Shown one piece after another: positions 8,977-17,695 of a stretch of DNA of 45,426 nucleotides (position 1 is its first letter; the number at the start of each line of letters is the position of its first letter). The notes below the pieces were generated by a model, which was given only the letters and a program-made list of their open reading frames with translations, did no database searches and was not told the DNA's origin. The stretch comes from Promethearchaeota archaeon (GTDB lineage Archaea > Asgardarchaeota > Lokiarchaeia > Sigyniarchaeales > SOKP01): assembly GCA_019058015.1 (NCBI GenBank), contig JAHLWH010000232.1, forward strand, positions 1 through 45,426. The letters run 5' to 3'. The position numbers and the translations under genes were made by a program.

Positions 8977-10452
8977 TTATGTATTCCACCTTCCAGGATT
9001 AAGAATTGCATTGGGGTCCATCATTTTTTTTACCTTCTCAAACAATTTTAGCCATCCAGGATTAATTTTTTTACGCATCTTTTCCGTCATCCAGGCAGGC
9101 GTTTTATAAGGGATACAACCCAATTCTAAACAAGTATCAATGATTTCTTCTAATAACTTATGAATTCTTTCCTCATCTTTAAATTTATCAAAGCGTATTA
9201 TTGGTCTAAATATGCAATAATGTGAATATTTCATACTTTTCATGTAAAGGTACAATGGAACATTATATTTTTTAAAAAGTTTATCTACTTTTTGTGATAA
9301 TTCTTCTATTTTATGAGAGGGAGCATAACTACCAAACCATGTTAAACCAGAATATTCAAATAAAGATAAAACCATTGATGGTAAATCAACTAAACTACGA
9401 AGTCTTAAGTTAAATAATTTTACAAATTCATCAAAATCTATTGAATATATTCTAATACCCTGTTGTTTAATTTTCTCAATTATGTTTAAATATATCTCCT
9501 TTTTTGCTTTATATTGATTCTCTGTATGAGCTGTTATTGTGGAAATCGACATCATTCTTGGCTCGCCCGGAAATGTTTTAGGTTCCGGAATTCCACAGCA
9601 CATTTTGACTATTTCAATGCTTCCAAGGGCAATATCATCAATAACCTCCGTCCTTCCAATTTCTCTACAAATTTCTCCTACATCCTTTAAGTTAAAAATT
9701 ATTAATGCTTCAAATTTTCGAATTGGTTTCTTTGGCCATAACTGAACTGCACATTTTGTTATTAATCCGGTCATCCCTTGCCAATTAACAAATAATCCCA
9801 TTAAATCGGGCATTGGATAACGACTCCACCAACTATCAGGGTCAGCTTCTTCCTTCCCATAAAAACATGAACCTATCCTTGCGATATCTCCATCAACTGT
9901 AATAACTTCTAAACCGTTAATAGAATCCCCCATTGATCCAATTTTACATGACATATTATTCATTCCGCTTAACATAGCATTTCCTACTACACCTGCATAG
10001 GGGGGTGCAAATGGATAATTATATCTAAGGTGGGGGAAGTTTTCATCTAAATGCTTTTTTAATTGTCCAAATGTCACTCCAGGTTCTAGTAAAGCATACA
10101 TCATATTTTCATTTATATGTAAAATTTTATTCATTTTTTTACCGAAATCTACGATAATTCCTCCCCGTTCCGGTATTGTGAGGCCTCCAACATTATTTCC
10201 AGAGATATAGGGAACGATAGGGATTACATTTTGATTACAATATTTAACTAATTCTACTAATTGTTCTTTATTTTCTGGGATTACAACAAAATCCGGCATA
10301 TTTGGAGCGCATTCGGTCATATCATAAGAATAAGGATATAAATCAACACTTTTACTTGATACATTCTCCTTTCCAAAAATTTCAACTAATTTTTGATAAA
10401 CTTCTTCTTTATTGACTTTTTCAAAAATATTTGTTTCTTTAGTGATTGTCAT
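8977..10452 (-). CDS. FAD-linked oxidase, GlcD/vanillyl-alcohol oxidase family
   Basis: Residues about 40-220 form the PCMH-type FAD-binding domain (PDFVVIPENKEQLVELV, PYISGNNVGGL, GGIIVDFGKKMNKIL, LEPGVTFGQLKKHL, GVVGNAMLSGMNNMS). The C-terminal cap ends with MDPNAILNPGRW, a signature of this family. The family oxidises 2-hydroxy acids, cresols or related substrates and hands electrons to an Fe-S partner, here the adjoining downstream gene. An SCP2-like gene lies 12 nt upstream. Substrate binding by the SCP2 protein suggests a hydrophobic or acyl-CoA-like substrate, but that is inference. The length of 491 residues is in the normal range. Confidence 0.87.
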   Translation of the reverse strand: MTITKETNIFEKVNKEEVYQKLVEIFGKENVSSKSVDLYPYSYDMTECAPNMPDFVVIPENKEQLVELVKYCNQNVIPIVPYISGNNVGGLTIPERGGIIVDFGKKMNKILHINENMMYALLEPGVTFGQLKKHLDENFPHLRYNYPFAPPYAGVVGNAMLSGMNNMSCKIGSMGDSINGLEVITVDGDIARIGSCFYGKEEADPDSWWSRYPMPDLMGLFVNWQGMTGLITKCAVQLWPKKPIRKFEALIIFNLKDVGEICREIGRTEVIDDIALGSIEIVKMCCGIPEPKTFPGEPRMMSISTITAHTENQYKAKKEIYLNIIEKIKQQGIRIYSIDFDEFVKLFNLRLRSLVDLPSMVLSLFEYSGLTWFGSYAPSHKIEELSQKVDKLFKKYNVPLYLYMKSMKYSHYCIFRPIIRFDKFKDEERIHKLLEEIIDTCLELGCIPYKTPAWMTEKMRKKINPGWLKLFEKVKKMMDPNAILNPGRWNT

Positions 10453-10464
10453 AAATTTTACCTC

Positions 10465-10887
10465 TTACCTGGTTTTCTTATTCAATTCAAAATAATTGGT
10501 ATTAGGTTCCGCTGCGACCATTTGCATAGAAACCATAAAAATATTGTAAAATTTAACCAAATTTGTACTATCGTTTCCTAATCCTTCCATCTCCATTAAA
10601 CCATTTTCCATACCAAAAATTGGATTTTCCCTACCGTAAGCGAAATCCAACATTGTTTGCAAGTTAAGCTTTACTTTCATATCAGCCTTATCGGATTTTC
10701 CCATCTCGAACTTTATCTCATTACCCTCAAAAATAACAGTTAATGGATAAAATGGTTCTATATGAATAACAACTTTCTTATTCCAGTTAGAGACAAGTTT
10801 AATGAATTCTTCTTCATTTTTTCTATAATTAAAAATGTTATACAAGGATATCGAAATTAAATCCTCGGGTTTTTGTATTGAAATCAT
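10465..10887 (-). CDS. SCP2 sterol-carrier-like protein
   Basis: A 140-residue protein with the SCP2 pattern: a strand pair (KKVVIHIEPFYPLTVIFEG), EIKFEMGKSDKADMKVKLNLQTMLDFAYG, then an apolar segment with NGLMEMEGLG and a final helix. SCP2 folds bind sterols, fatty acyl-CoAs or other lipids in a hydrophobic tunnel. It is the first gene of a tight minus-strand operon with the FAD oxidase and Fe-S reductase genes, so it probably presents or binds the substrate of that pair. It lacks a signal peptide. Family call is by pattern; no residue is diagnostic. Confidence 0.6.
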   Translation of the reverse strand: MISIQKPEDLISISLYNIFNYRKNEEEFIKLVSNWNKKVVIHIEPFYPLTVIFEGNEIKFEMGKSDKADMKVKLNLQTMLDFAYGRENPIFGMENGLMEMEGLGNDSTNLVKFYNIFMVSMQMVAAEPNTNYFELNKKTR

Positions 10888-10998
10888 CTTTTAATCACTT
10901 TAATTTTAGTAAACATTATTTATGTTATTATTTGATATTAGCTATAATTAATTTATATTTTTATAAAGTATTCAGAAAGTGATATAAAAATAGAACAT

Positions 10999-11751
10999 TT
11001 GCAAGATCTAAGGAAAATAATTGAAGCTTTTGTGAATAATAATGAAAATTTTAAAATTTATGATGCTCCCCAAAATCTATTAGAATATTTGATAAGTGTG
11101 GGATTAGGTGTTAAACTGGACTCATTTAAAGAAATTATTTTGGAAGAGGAAACTCAGATTGAATTGGGTGGTATTAAAAACTATTCAACTTCCGTAATTT
11201 ATCCAATATCAGATAAAAACTGTATTCATGACGGTAATATTATTTTAATTGGCCCTGAGATACAGGAGATTCAAGAAAACAATATAGATTTTGGTCAAAT
11301 TATAATTATTGCAGGAGAAAATATATCAGAATCTCACTACACTGACTTCCAGAGATTGCAGTTTATTTCTGATAGTATTGAGGGGTTCATGATTCGCTCA
11401 ATTCCTCGAAGATTTTGGTGTAGAATAAGTAAAGATGCAATTAAGAAAGGTTTTTCATTTAATTTATTGGGAAATTCAATTATATATCTATTCAAAAAAC
11501 AATTTCCGGAGTTAATAGAAGCTGTAGAAATAATTTTTATAAGCGCTAATGAGCAAAATATCAAAAAATTTCAAGAAGTTATTTCAAAAATTAGAGAAAT
11601 ATATAAAAGAAATTGGGCTAAAAAAATTGAAGAATGGAAAGAACGTGTAGATTGTAATTATGATTGGATCTGTGATGTGTGTCCTTATAACGAAACATGT
11701 TATAATATTTCAGATATATATGTGCTAAGAAAAAATATTGAATTCGACTAA
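10999..11751 (+). CDS. CODH/ACS beta-subunit (CdhC)-like protein lacking the A-cluster domain
   Basis: The sequence follows the N-terminal domain of archaeal CdhC (domain 2 of bacterial ACS): QIELGGIKNYSTSVI, IILIGPEIQEI, FGQIIIIAGE, then EGFMIRSIPRRFWCRISKDA, LGNSIIYLFKKQFP and a helix IREIYKRNW. CdhC then continues with the A-cluster domain. Here it is replaced by a short tail with C219-x6-C225-x2-C228-x5-C234, a different spacing from the A-cluster cysteines. It therefore cannot be a normal acetyl-CoA synthase. A CooC-type ATPase follows 14 nt downstream, so a metal or cluster-handling role near CODH/ACS is likely. The start used is TTG at 10999; no nearby ATG fits. Confidence 0.72.
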   Translation: MQDLRKIIEAFVNNNENFKIYDAPQNLLEYLISVGLGVKLDSFKEIILEEETQIELGGIKNYSTSVIYPISDKNCIHDGNIILIGPEIQEIQENNIDFGQIIIIAGENISESHYTDFQRLQFISDSIEGFMIRSIPRRFWCRISKDAIKKGFSFNLLGNSIIYLFKKQFPELIEAVEIIFISANEQNIKKFQEVISKIREIYKRNWAKKIEEWKERVDCNYDWICDVCPYNETCYNISDIYVLRKNIEFD

Positions 11752-11765
11752 TTAAAAAAATTATT

Positions 11766-12548
11766 ATGAGCCAAAAAAAGCCTTATATTATAGCAGTTAT
11801 AGGAAAGGGTGGTTCAGGAAAATCAGTATTTTGCGCCATCTCAATAATGATAATTGCTAATATGAAAAGATTTAAATTATTTGCGGTTGATGCAGACCCA
11901 ACTCATTCTCATTTATCTGATCTTCTTGATGTGAAAATTGATAAAAGTTTAGAAGCAATCAGGAAGGAAATTATTAAAACTGCAGCACAAGGAAGGGAAT
12001 CTGGAAAAATAAAATTGGCAGAAGACATAGATTATTTAGTTTATAATGCAATCGTTGAAAATAAAGATTTCTCCTTATTAGCTGTAGGACTTCCCGAAGG
12101 TCCTGGATGTTTTTGTCCAGCAAATAGTTTACTGAAAAAAGTAATATCTTCAATATCTTTGGATTTTGATATAGTTCTAATTGATTGTGAAGCCGGTTTG
12201 GAGCAAATAAGTAGAGAAGTAATCAGCAATGTAGATACAATAATCATAATATCAGACATTTCAGTTAGGAGTATAGAAACAGCTAAAACCCTACTTCAAA
12301 ACTCTAAAAAATTTACAAAATATAAACATATCGGTATTGTCGTTAATAGAGTTCGAGGAGATATATCTTATCTAAGAAAAAAAATTAATGATATGAATAT
12401 ACCAATTTTTGGAGAAATCCCTGAAGATGATAATGTTATAAAATTAGATATTGAAGGTAAATCAATGAGAAATTTATCCTTTGATACATCAATATATAAA
12501 AGTATTGAAAAAATTATACAGAAAGTTTTAGATTTCATGTATCATTAA
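11766..12548 (+). CDS. cooC: CooC/AcsF-type nickel-insertion ATPase
   Basis: A MinD/SIMIBI-class P-loop ATPase with the deviant Walker A GKGGSGKS (13-20), switch segment FAVDADPTHSHL, a Walker B-like region IVLIDCEAG, and the base-binding VVNRVRGD. The CxC pair in GPGCFCPANSLL (C115, C117) is the signature of CooC, where the two cysteines at the dimer interface bind Ni/Zn. CooC matures the Ni-Fe-S cluster of carbon monoxide dehydrogenase; AcsF does so for acetyl-CoA synthase. It lies 14 nt after the CdhC-like gene. No complete CODH gene is in the window, so the client is elsewhere or is the CdhC-like protein. Confidence 0.85.
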   Translation: MSQKKPYIIAVIGKGGSGKSVFCAISIMIIANMKRFKLFAVDADPTHSHLSDLLDVKIDKSLEAIRKEIIKTAAQGRESGKIKLAEDIDYLVYNAIVENKDFSLLAVGLPEGPGCFCPANSLLKKVISSISLDFDIVLIDCEAGLEQISREVISNVDTIIIISDISVRSIETAKTLLQNSKKFTKYKHIGIVVNRVRGDISYLRKKINDMNIPIFGEIPEDDNVIKLDIEGKSMRNLSFDTSIYKSIEKIIQKVLDFMYH

Positions 12549-12591
12549 AAGATTTAAAGATATAATTAAAAAAAAAATTATAAGATATATT

Positions 12592-13992
12592 TTAAACACT
12601 TACATGTTTTTCTAATTTTTCTTTATGTAATTTATCAGATTCCAATTTTATCTGCTCATATTTTTCCTTAGTAATTGGAAATCGACTCATTGATACGATT
12701 CCAATGCATAAGGCAATCGCAGGGAATATAAACATCAAACTTCGAAGTCCAAATTCAACAATGTTTAAGTCCACATCCTCAGTAAAAACTTTCCAACCAA
12801 CACTAGTAAAAACTATACTAATTGTAAGAAATATTAAAATTGTTGATAATTTTGTTATCAAGGCATTTATTCCGTAATAACCCCCTTCTCGTCTTATTCC
12901 CGTAGTTAATTCATCCTCATCAATGACCGTAGCTAAAACGAGATCTACATATAATAAATCTCCTGCAAGACCTATTCCAACAATAAAAAACGCTATAAAG
13001 GCAGTAATAACATCAGAAATGAACATGAATGGAAGAAGTGTGATAATAAACGTAGCCATTGACATCATTAGACCTTTTTTTACTCCAACCTTAACAACTA
13101 CCCAACGCCAAAAAAATATAAATATCGCTGCAGAAATAAATGTTACTCCCAATAAAAGACCTAATATTGTTGAATTTGTTTCCTTCAATACAAATTCACC
13201 GTAGAGTGGAACAATGGTAGGAAGCATTCCTATAACATACCAATGTCCAAGATTTGCAATAATAAAAGTTCTAAATCCTTTGTTCTTTATTGAAACTTTT
13301 AAAGATTTCAATAATGAGGGAGCTGTTTTATAATCCTCAGAAAATTCAGCTCTTTCCCGTATACCAAATTTTATTAAGAAAATTGCGCCTATTGCTATGC
13401 AAATGCACATAAATATCCCTGCATAACTGTATTCGGTCAAATAAACAGGATTTGCTAATTCAGGAATGAAAAATGTTGGCATTATAAAAGCAAATATTAG
13501 ACCAATAACCGTAAAAATCTGCTTAATAGTATTAGCTTTTGCTCTATCACTTAATTTTAAGAACATCTCAGGAAATAAAGATGCATAGTTTAAATCAAAC
13601 ATCGTATAGAAGAATTCCCATATGATTATTATAACTAAAAAATATGTGAATTTTGTAATATCAGTTGTAAGAACCGGAGTCCACAATAAAATCATTATTA
13701 GACATAACGGGATAATGGCAGCAATAATATACGGTTTTCTTCTACCCCATTTTGTTCTCGTGCGATCAGATAATGCACCCAATAGAGGATCATTAAATGC
13801 ATTCCAAACAGACCAAATAATAAAACCAACCGTAATATAAATTACATCTAATCCAACTACAGCATAGTAAAATGTAAAAATTAAGAAGGTAAACATTTGG
13901 GAGGCAATTGTATCCGAGAATTGACCTACTCCATAGGCTGCTGCATTTCTTATCGAAAATTGTTCTTCAATCTTTCTACTTTCTTTACTCAT
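12592..13992 (-). CDS. GPH-family (MelB-like) sugar:cation symporter
   Basis: A 466-residue membrane protein with about 12 hydrophobic segments. The N-terminus shows AAYGVGQFSDTIASQM and, between helices 2 and 3, NAFNDPLLGALSDRTRTKWGRRKPYI, the classic GPH signature (N-D-P-x-x-G-x-x-x-D plus GRRRP). The family takes up glycosides, pentoses or similar solutes with Na+ or H+. It is a single minus-strand gene, convergent with cooC, and has no catabolic partner next to it. The oligosaccharide locus starts ~9 kb away. Substrate unknown. Confidence 0.85.
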   Translation of the reverse strand: MSKESRKIEEQFSIRNAAAYGVGQFSDTIASQMFTFLIFTFYYAVVGLDVIYITVGFIIWSVWNAFNDPLLGALSDRTRTKWGRRKPYIIAAIIPLCLIMILLWTPVLTTDITKFTYFLVIIIIWEFFYTMFDLNYASLFPEMFLKLSDRAKANTIKQIFTVIGLIFAFIMPTFFIPELANPVYLTEYSYAGIFMCICIAIGAIFLIKFGIRERAEFSEDYKTAPSLLKSLKVSIKNKGFRTFIIANLGHWYVIGMLPTIVPLYGEFVLKETNSTILGLLLGVTFISAAIFIFFWRWVVVKVGVKKGLMMSMATFIITLLPFMFISDVITAFIAFFIVGIGLAGDLLYVDLVLATVIDEDELTTGIRREGGYYGINALITKLSTILIFLTISIVFTSVGWKVFTEDVDLNIVEFGLRSLMFIFPAIALCIGIVSMSRFPITKEKYEQIKLESDKLHKEKLEKHVSV

Positions 13993-14137
13993 TTTTATTC
14001 ATTTATTTTAGATTTGAATTTAATTTATTGAATAAATTTTCATCAACAAATTATAAAATGTTTTAGTTTGGGAAATTTAATTTACAGTTAAATAGTTCTT
14101 CTAAATATTTAAAAGTATCAGCAAACCGTTCAATTCT

Positions 14138-15121
14138 TCATTTTTTTAATGTGGTAATTGGGCGGCTTTGTAATATGTATATTTTATCATTTTCTATTGC
14201 CCATTCAATATCTTGAGGTAAATTGAATGCATTTTCAATTTTTAATCCTAAATTATGAAGTTGGCGAAGTTGTTTTTCGTTTATAGAGCAGACTGTCCTG
14301 GATTTGGAGTCTGTTTCTATCAAAATGGTATATGATCCTTTAGGATTTTTAATCGACTTTTTCTCTTTTTTACCGATAATCCTCTTTATAATTTCGAATT
14401 GATTTTTTTTAATTATAATAGTATCTGGGATTATTAAATCATCCGCAATAGTATTACCAAGCCCCCATGTGGAATTTATCAACATTTGGTTCGAATCATT
14501 ATTTATTACATTAGATGTAAAAAAAACTCCTGATATTTGTGAATTAACCATTTGTTGAACAATAACAGCCATATAAATATCAGACAATGAAATATTTAAT
14601 CCTTTTTTCCACATTTGAAGGAAGTAAAGCATTGATCGAGGTGAAAATAATGATAACCAGCAATTTTTTAAAGATGCTATAATATCATGAATATTAATGT
14701 TACATAAATAGGTATCAGCTTGTCCAGCAAAGGAGAATTTTTTGGAATCTTCGATTGTTGCTGAAGATCTAACTGCGAAAGAAATTTTACTCCCAATTTT
14801 TTTTTTAATTTTATCAAATGCTACTCTGATTTCATCGATTATTATTTTAGGAATTTTTGATTTCAGTATTAAATCTCTGATTTTTATTGAGTCTTGTAGA
14901 ATTTCTTTTAAATGAAAACGTTTTGATAATAATTTCATCAATTTATCGCTGTATTCAGATTCTTCAAGGAATTTTCTATAAGATTTTGTATTGATAATGA
15001 ATCCGGGAGGGACTATTACTCCTATTTCGATTAATTTGATTAAATTGGATCCTTTACCTCCCAATAAATCAGTATTAGGTGTTACTTCTGAAAAAAATAC
15101 AACGTATTCCGAAAGTTTCAT
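14138..15121 (-). CDS. Free-standing ATP-grasp domain of PEP synthase/dikinase type
   Basis: This is the nucleotide-binding part of PEP synthase, rifampin phosphotransferase and phenylphosphate synthase beta subunit, and nothing else. Motifs in order: LLGGKGSNL, VPPGFIINT, FAVRSSATIEDS, FSFAGQADTYL, MAVIVQQMV, SGVFFTSN, TWGLGNTIADDLIIPD and the closing IEWAIENDKIYILQSRPITT. It ends right after the QSRPIT motif, where full enzymes continue into the His domain and the pyruvate barrel; both are absent. In the family this domain binds ATP and transfers its beta-phosphate to a swivelling histidine. The two His-domain genes start 267 nt away on the opposite strand, so trans-acting phosphotransfer is the natural reading. 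Confidence 0.86.
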   Translation of the reverse strand: MKLSEYVVFFSEVTPNTDLLGGKGSNLIKLIEIGVIVPPGFIINTKSYRKFLEESEYSDKLMKLLSKRFHLKEILQDSIKIRDLILKSKIPKIIIDEIRVAFDKIKKKIGSKISFAVRSSATIEDSKKFSFAGQADTYLCNINIHDIIASLKNCWLSLFSPRSMLYFLQMWKKGLNISLSDIYMAVIVQQMVNSQISGVFFTSNVINNDSNQMLINSTWGLGNTIADDLIIPDTIIIKKNQFEIIKRIIGKKEKKSIKNPKGSYTILIETDSKSRTVCSINEKQLRQLHNLGLKIENAFNLPQDIEWAIENDKIYILQSRPITTLKK

Positions 15122-15388
15122 AGATATTCTTTGAAATTGTAATTAATAAAATATATTTAATTAAATATTAAAAATTTTTATCATTTTAAAATAACTCCTT
15201 TATTATTTTTATTTAATTTAATAAAAATAGCAAATACTACTTTCCTAATTTGTTAATTTTTTAATTTTTAAGATATCATAAAGCATATTTTTATTTGAAT
15301 CTTTTAAAAAATAAAGTTTTATTAAAGATTAAGAAAAATAATAAAATAATATTCATTCAAAATAATATTTTCAATATAGTTGATTTAG

Positions 15389-15745
15389 ATGAAAAAAATT
15401 GGGGAGGGATTATCTTGTTCATCCAATTCAGAAGTTACAGGAGAATTGGTGTATATTCAATCCGTTCAGGACGTTATAAATTTATTTGATGATGCCAATG
15501 GGAAAATATGCATAGTTGAGGATTCTGGTACTACTACTCTTGGTCCAATTTTATCAGAATTAGCCGGTGTATTGTGTCCAATAGGTTCTGTAGGCTCACA
15601 TCTTGCAATAGTTTCAAGAGAATTCGAAATACCTTGCATAATGAGTGTAGAATTTTTATTAGAAGATTTATCATCACTGAATAGAAAAAAGGGAAAAATT
15701 ATTACAGAAAGTGAAGCTAAGGGAATTATCTATTTACTTGAGTGA
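15389..15745 (+). CDS. Free-standing PEP-utilising-enzyme mobile (phosphohistidine) domain, copy A
   Basis: A 118-residue protein made only of the swivelling His domain of dikinases. It has TGELVYIQSVQDV (family: G-x-a-x-V), ICIVEDSGTT, ELAGVLCPIGSVGSHLAIVSRE and FEIPCIMS. The His in SHLAIVSRE (H71) aligns with the phosphorylated histidine of PEP synthase and rifampin phosphotransferase (TGG-x-x-S-H-x-A-I-x-A-R-E). The common TGG before it is replaced by CPIGSVG. It probably carries a phosphoryl group between the ATP-grasp protein (14138-15121) and an acceptor bound elsewhere. The start is set by the paralogue: both copies share TTGATTTARATG immediately before this codon. Confidence 0.85.
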   Translation: MKKIGEGLSCSSNSEVTGELVYIQSVQDVINLFDDANGKICIVEDSGTTTLGPILSELAGVLCPIGSVGSHLAIVSREFEIPCIMSVEFLLEDLSSLNRKKGKIITESEAKGIIYLLE

Positions 15746-15835
15746 TTTTTAATTTAAATCTAAAAATATTATTTTTAGAAAATGAGTTAATGTAGTTAAG
15801 ATCAAAAAATAAGAAGATTATAATGAGTGATTTAT

Positions 15836-17200
15836 ATGTTAGGTGATATTAGCGATGATGAAGCCAATGAACTAATCGCATTGTTTTCTAATAGTGTTAT
15901 AGAAAATTTTCTTAATCGAGGGATGGTAGAAAGTAAAGTATTTCCTGTAACGCATTACATTCACGTCGCCTGTTATATTTTATATGATCAATCTTATCAA
16001 TATAATATTTTAAAAAAAGTTGCAAGTAAGATATCTCCAGAGGACATCGCCAGAAGATCTAAATCCTTAGGCTCACGATTAAACCAGTTGTCTTTTTATT
16101 CTATATGCATGTTGTATTTACACGGTCGGGCTCAAGTTATTCATGATAATCTCACTAAAAAAAAGGTTGGCGAAACTAATATCGTTGTTGCGCCTGAAAC
16201 GAAGAAAAAAGAAACAAAATTCATTCTTGACTTTTGGAAAAGATTGAGTCCCAATTATCTCAATGATGGGCAGCTAACGGTGAAAAATAAAAAAATTAGA
16301 TGCCTTTCCGATGATTATATTAAAAAATTAAAAGATGATATGATCCCTATCAATAATAAAGAGATAACTAAGCGATTAAAACAAACAATCGCCCATTTGA
16401 CCATCTATAGTTTCCTTTCTCAAGCCGAGTGCCGATTGAGCATTTCTGAACAGGGACCATATTATTTTGAAGGCAACACTGAACCTTTAATATTCAAGGA
16501 ATTCCTGGATCTGCCTACTGGTGATGAAATATTTGGAATAGATATGTCTGGAAATATGCCATATAAAATCACCAAGATCGCACCAATTCCAAATGTAATA
16601 TTTGGAATGACGCTGAAAGATATGAAAAAAATCGAATTTAACGATTGGAGCACATTATTTGCCGATCCAGCTGAGTTTTCTTCAAACATAACATCAATAG
16701 GGATTTGGACAAGAGAATTAATGCATGAAAAAGATCTTAGGTATCCTGAAAATTTAGGTGATTTAAAACCCCTATCGCTTGATATCTTAGAGGAACTGTC
16801 TGAATTTGCAAAAAATGCCACGAAGGAATTATATATTGACATATCGAAATGGAGTTTTACTAAAAAATTGCTCTTCGGTACAAACCTTTATGCTAATTTA
16901 GTATCGGCTTTATGTACCCGTTATGCAGGATTAGAAGATGATTTTAACTGGACTTGGGCTTTTGATATTGCCGCAAATAAACCACTTAAGACTGACTCAA
17001 TAGATGAAAAAAGAATAAAGTTTTACATTGAAAAATTAGGCAAAAAAATAAAGACCAACCTAGATGAAAAAGAAGTAAAGAAATTGCATATTACAGCTTT
17101 AGAAAAATACCAAGGTGTACATCCTTTCCTTACACGAATATTTAGGCGTAGAAAACTCCAACAAATAGACCCGTTATATTATTATTTACAAGATGAATAG
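15836..17200 (+). CDS. Uncharacterised ~454-residue partner protein, copy A
   Basis: I do not recognise the family. The protein is soluble, with no signal peptide or membrane segments. The N-terminal ~130 residues look helical (DEANELIALFSNSVIENFL, HVACYILYDQSYQYNILKKV, RLNQLSFYSICMLYLHGRAQVIH). A charged linker follows, then FILDFWKRLSPNYLND, a beta-rich middle (SISEQGPYYFEGNTEPLIF, IFGMTLKDMKKIEFNDWSTL) and a Trp/Tyr-rich C-terminal part (FNWTWAFDIA). It always follows a His-domain gene, so it may be the acceptor-binding subunit of a split phosphotransferase. The start is ATG 15836, matching MLGDIS of copy B and preceded by GAGTGA; an in-frame GTG at 15827 is less likely. Confidence 0.8.
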   Translation: MLGDISDDEANELIALFSNSVIENFLNRGMVESKVFPVTHYIHVACYILYDQSYQYNILKKVASKISPEDIARRSKSLGSRLNQLSFYSICMLYLHGRAQVIHDNLTKKKVGETNIVVAPETKKKETKFILDFWKRLSPNYLNDGQLTVKNKKIRCLSDDYIKKLKDDMIPINNKEITKRLKQTIAHLTIYSFLSQAECRLSISEQGPYYFEGNTEPLIFKEFLDLPTGDEIFGIDMSGNMPYKITKIAPIPNVIFGMTLKDMKKIEFNDWSTLFADPAEFSSNITSIGIWTRELMHEKDLRYPENLGDLKPLSLDILEELSEFAKNATKELYIDISKWSFTKKLLFGTNLYANLVSALCTRYAGLEDDFNWTWAFDIAANKPLKTDSIDEKRIKFYIEKLGKKIKTNLDEKEVKKLHITALEKYQGVHPFLTRIFRRRKLQQIDPLYYYLQDE

Positions 17201-17288
17201 TCAATTGTAGATTTAATAAAAAAAGTAAAATATATTCATAAAATAATAAATTGATATTACTTTTAAATAATATTTTTAGTTGATTTAA

Positions 17289-17645
17289 ATGAAAAAAATT
17301 GAGGAAGGCGCTTCTTGTTCGTCCAATTCAGAAGTTTTAGGAGAATTTGTGTATATCCAATCCGTTGAAGACGTAATAAATTTATTTGATGATGCTAACG
17401 GGAAAATATGTATCGTAGATGATTCGGGTACTAATACTCTTGGTCCAATTTTATCAGATTTAGCAGGAGTATTGTGTCCACTCGGTTCTGCGGGCTCACA
17501 TCTAGCTATAGTTTCAAGAGAATTCGAAATACCTTGTATAATGAGTGTAAACTTTTTAATAGACGATTTGTCATCACTAAATAAGAAAAAGGGAAAAAAA
17601 GTTACGGAAAGTGAAGCCAAGGGTATTATTTATTTACTTGAGTAA
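17289..17645 (+). CDS. Free-standing PEP-utilising-enzyme mobile (phosphohistidine) domain, copy B
   Basis: Paralogue of the gene at 15389, also 118 residues, with the same active segment CPLGSAGSHLAIVSRE and H71 conserved. Differences cluster in exposed positions near both ends, for example EEGAS for GEGLS. The residues around the catalytic histidine and the FDDANGKICIV core are unchanged, which suggests that both copies are functional. The next gene starts 50 nt downstream. Confidence 0.85.
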   Translation: MKKIEEGASCSSNSEVLGEFVYIQSVEDVINLFDDANGKICIVDDSGTNTLGPILSDLAGVLCPLGSAGSHLAIVSREFEIPCIMSVNFLIDDLSSLNKKKGKKVTESEAKGIIYLLE

Positions 17646-17695
17646 TTAACAAAATTATTTTCAATTTAAATCTAAAATTATAAGGAGTTGTTTAT

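Larger units (their letters stand above)
15361..17231 (+). repeat. Tandem duplication, copy A (His-domain gene plus ~455-residue gene)
   Basis: The unit starts at AATAATATTT before the His-domain gene and ends with the shared trailer GTCAATTGTAGATTTAATAA after the larger gene. It is followed by copy B at 17266-19100 in the same orientation. The unit is about 1.87 kb. A 73-nt stretch at 16196-16268 is identical to 18056-18128. Confidence 0.9.

Noticed and set aside
10999-11751. Calling the protein acetyl-CoA synthase
   Set aside because: The A-cluster domain is absent, and the cysteine spacing of the tail does not match the A-cluster ligands.
14138-15121. Annotating this as phosphoenolpyruvate synthase (ppsA)
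   Set aside because: Only the ATP-binding part is present. The His domain and the PEP/pyruvate barrel are missing, and nothing downstream supplies the barrel.
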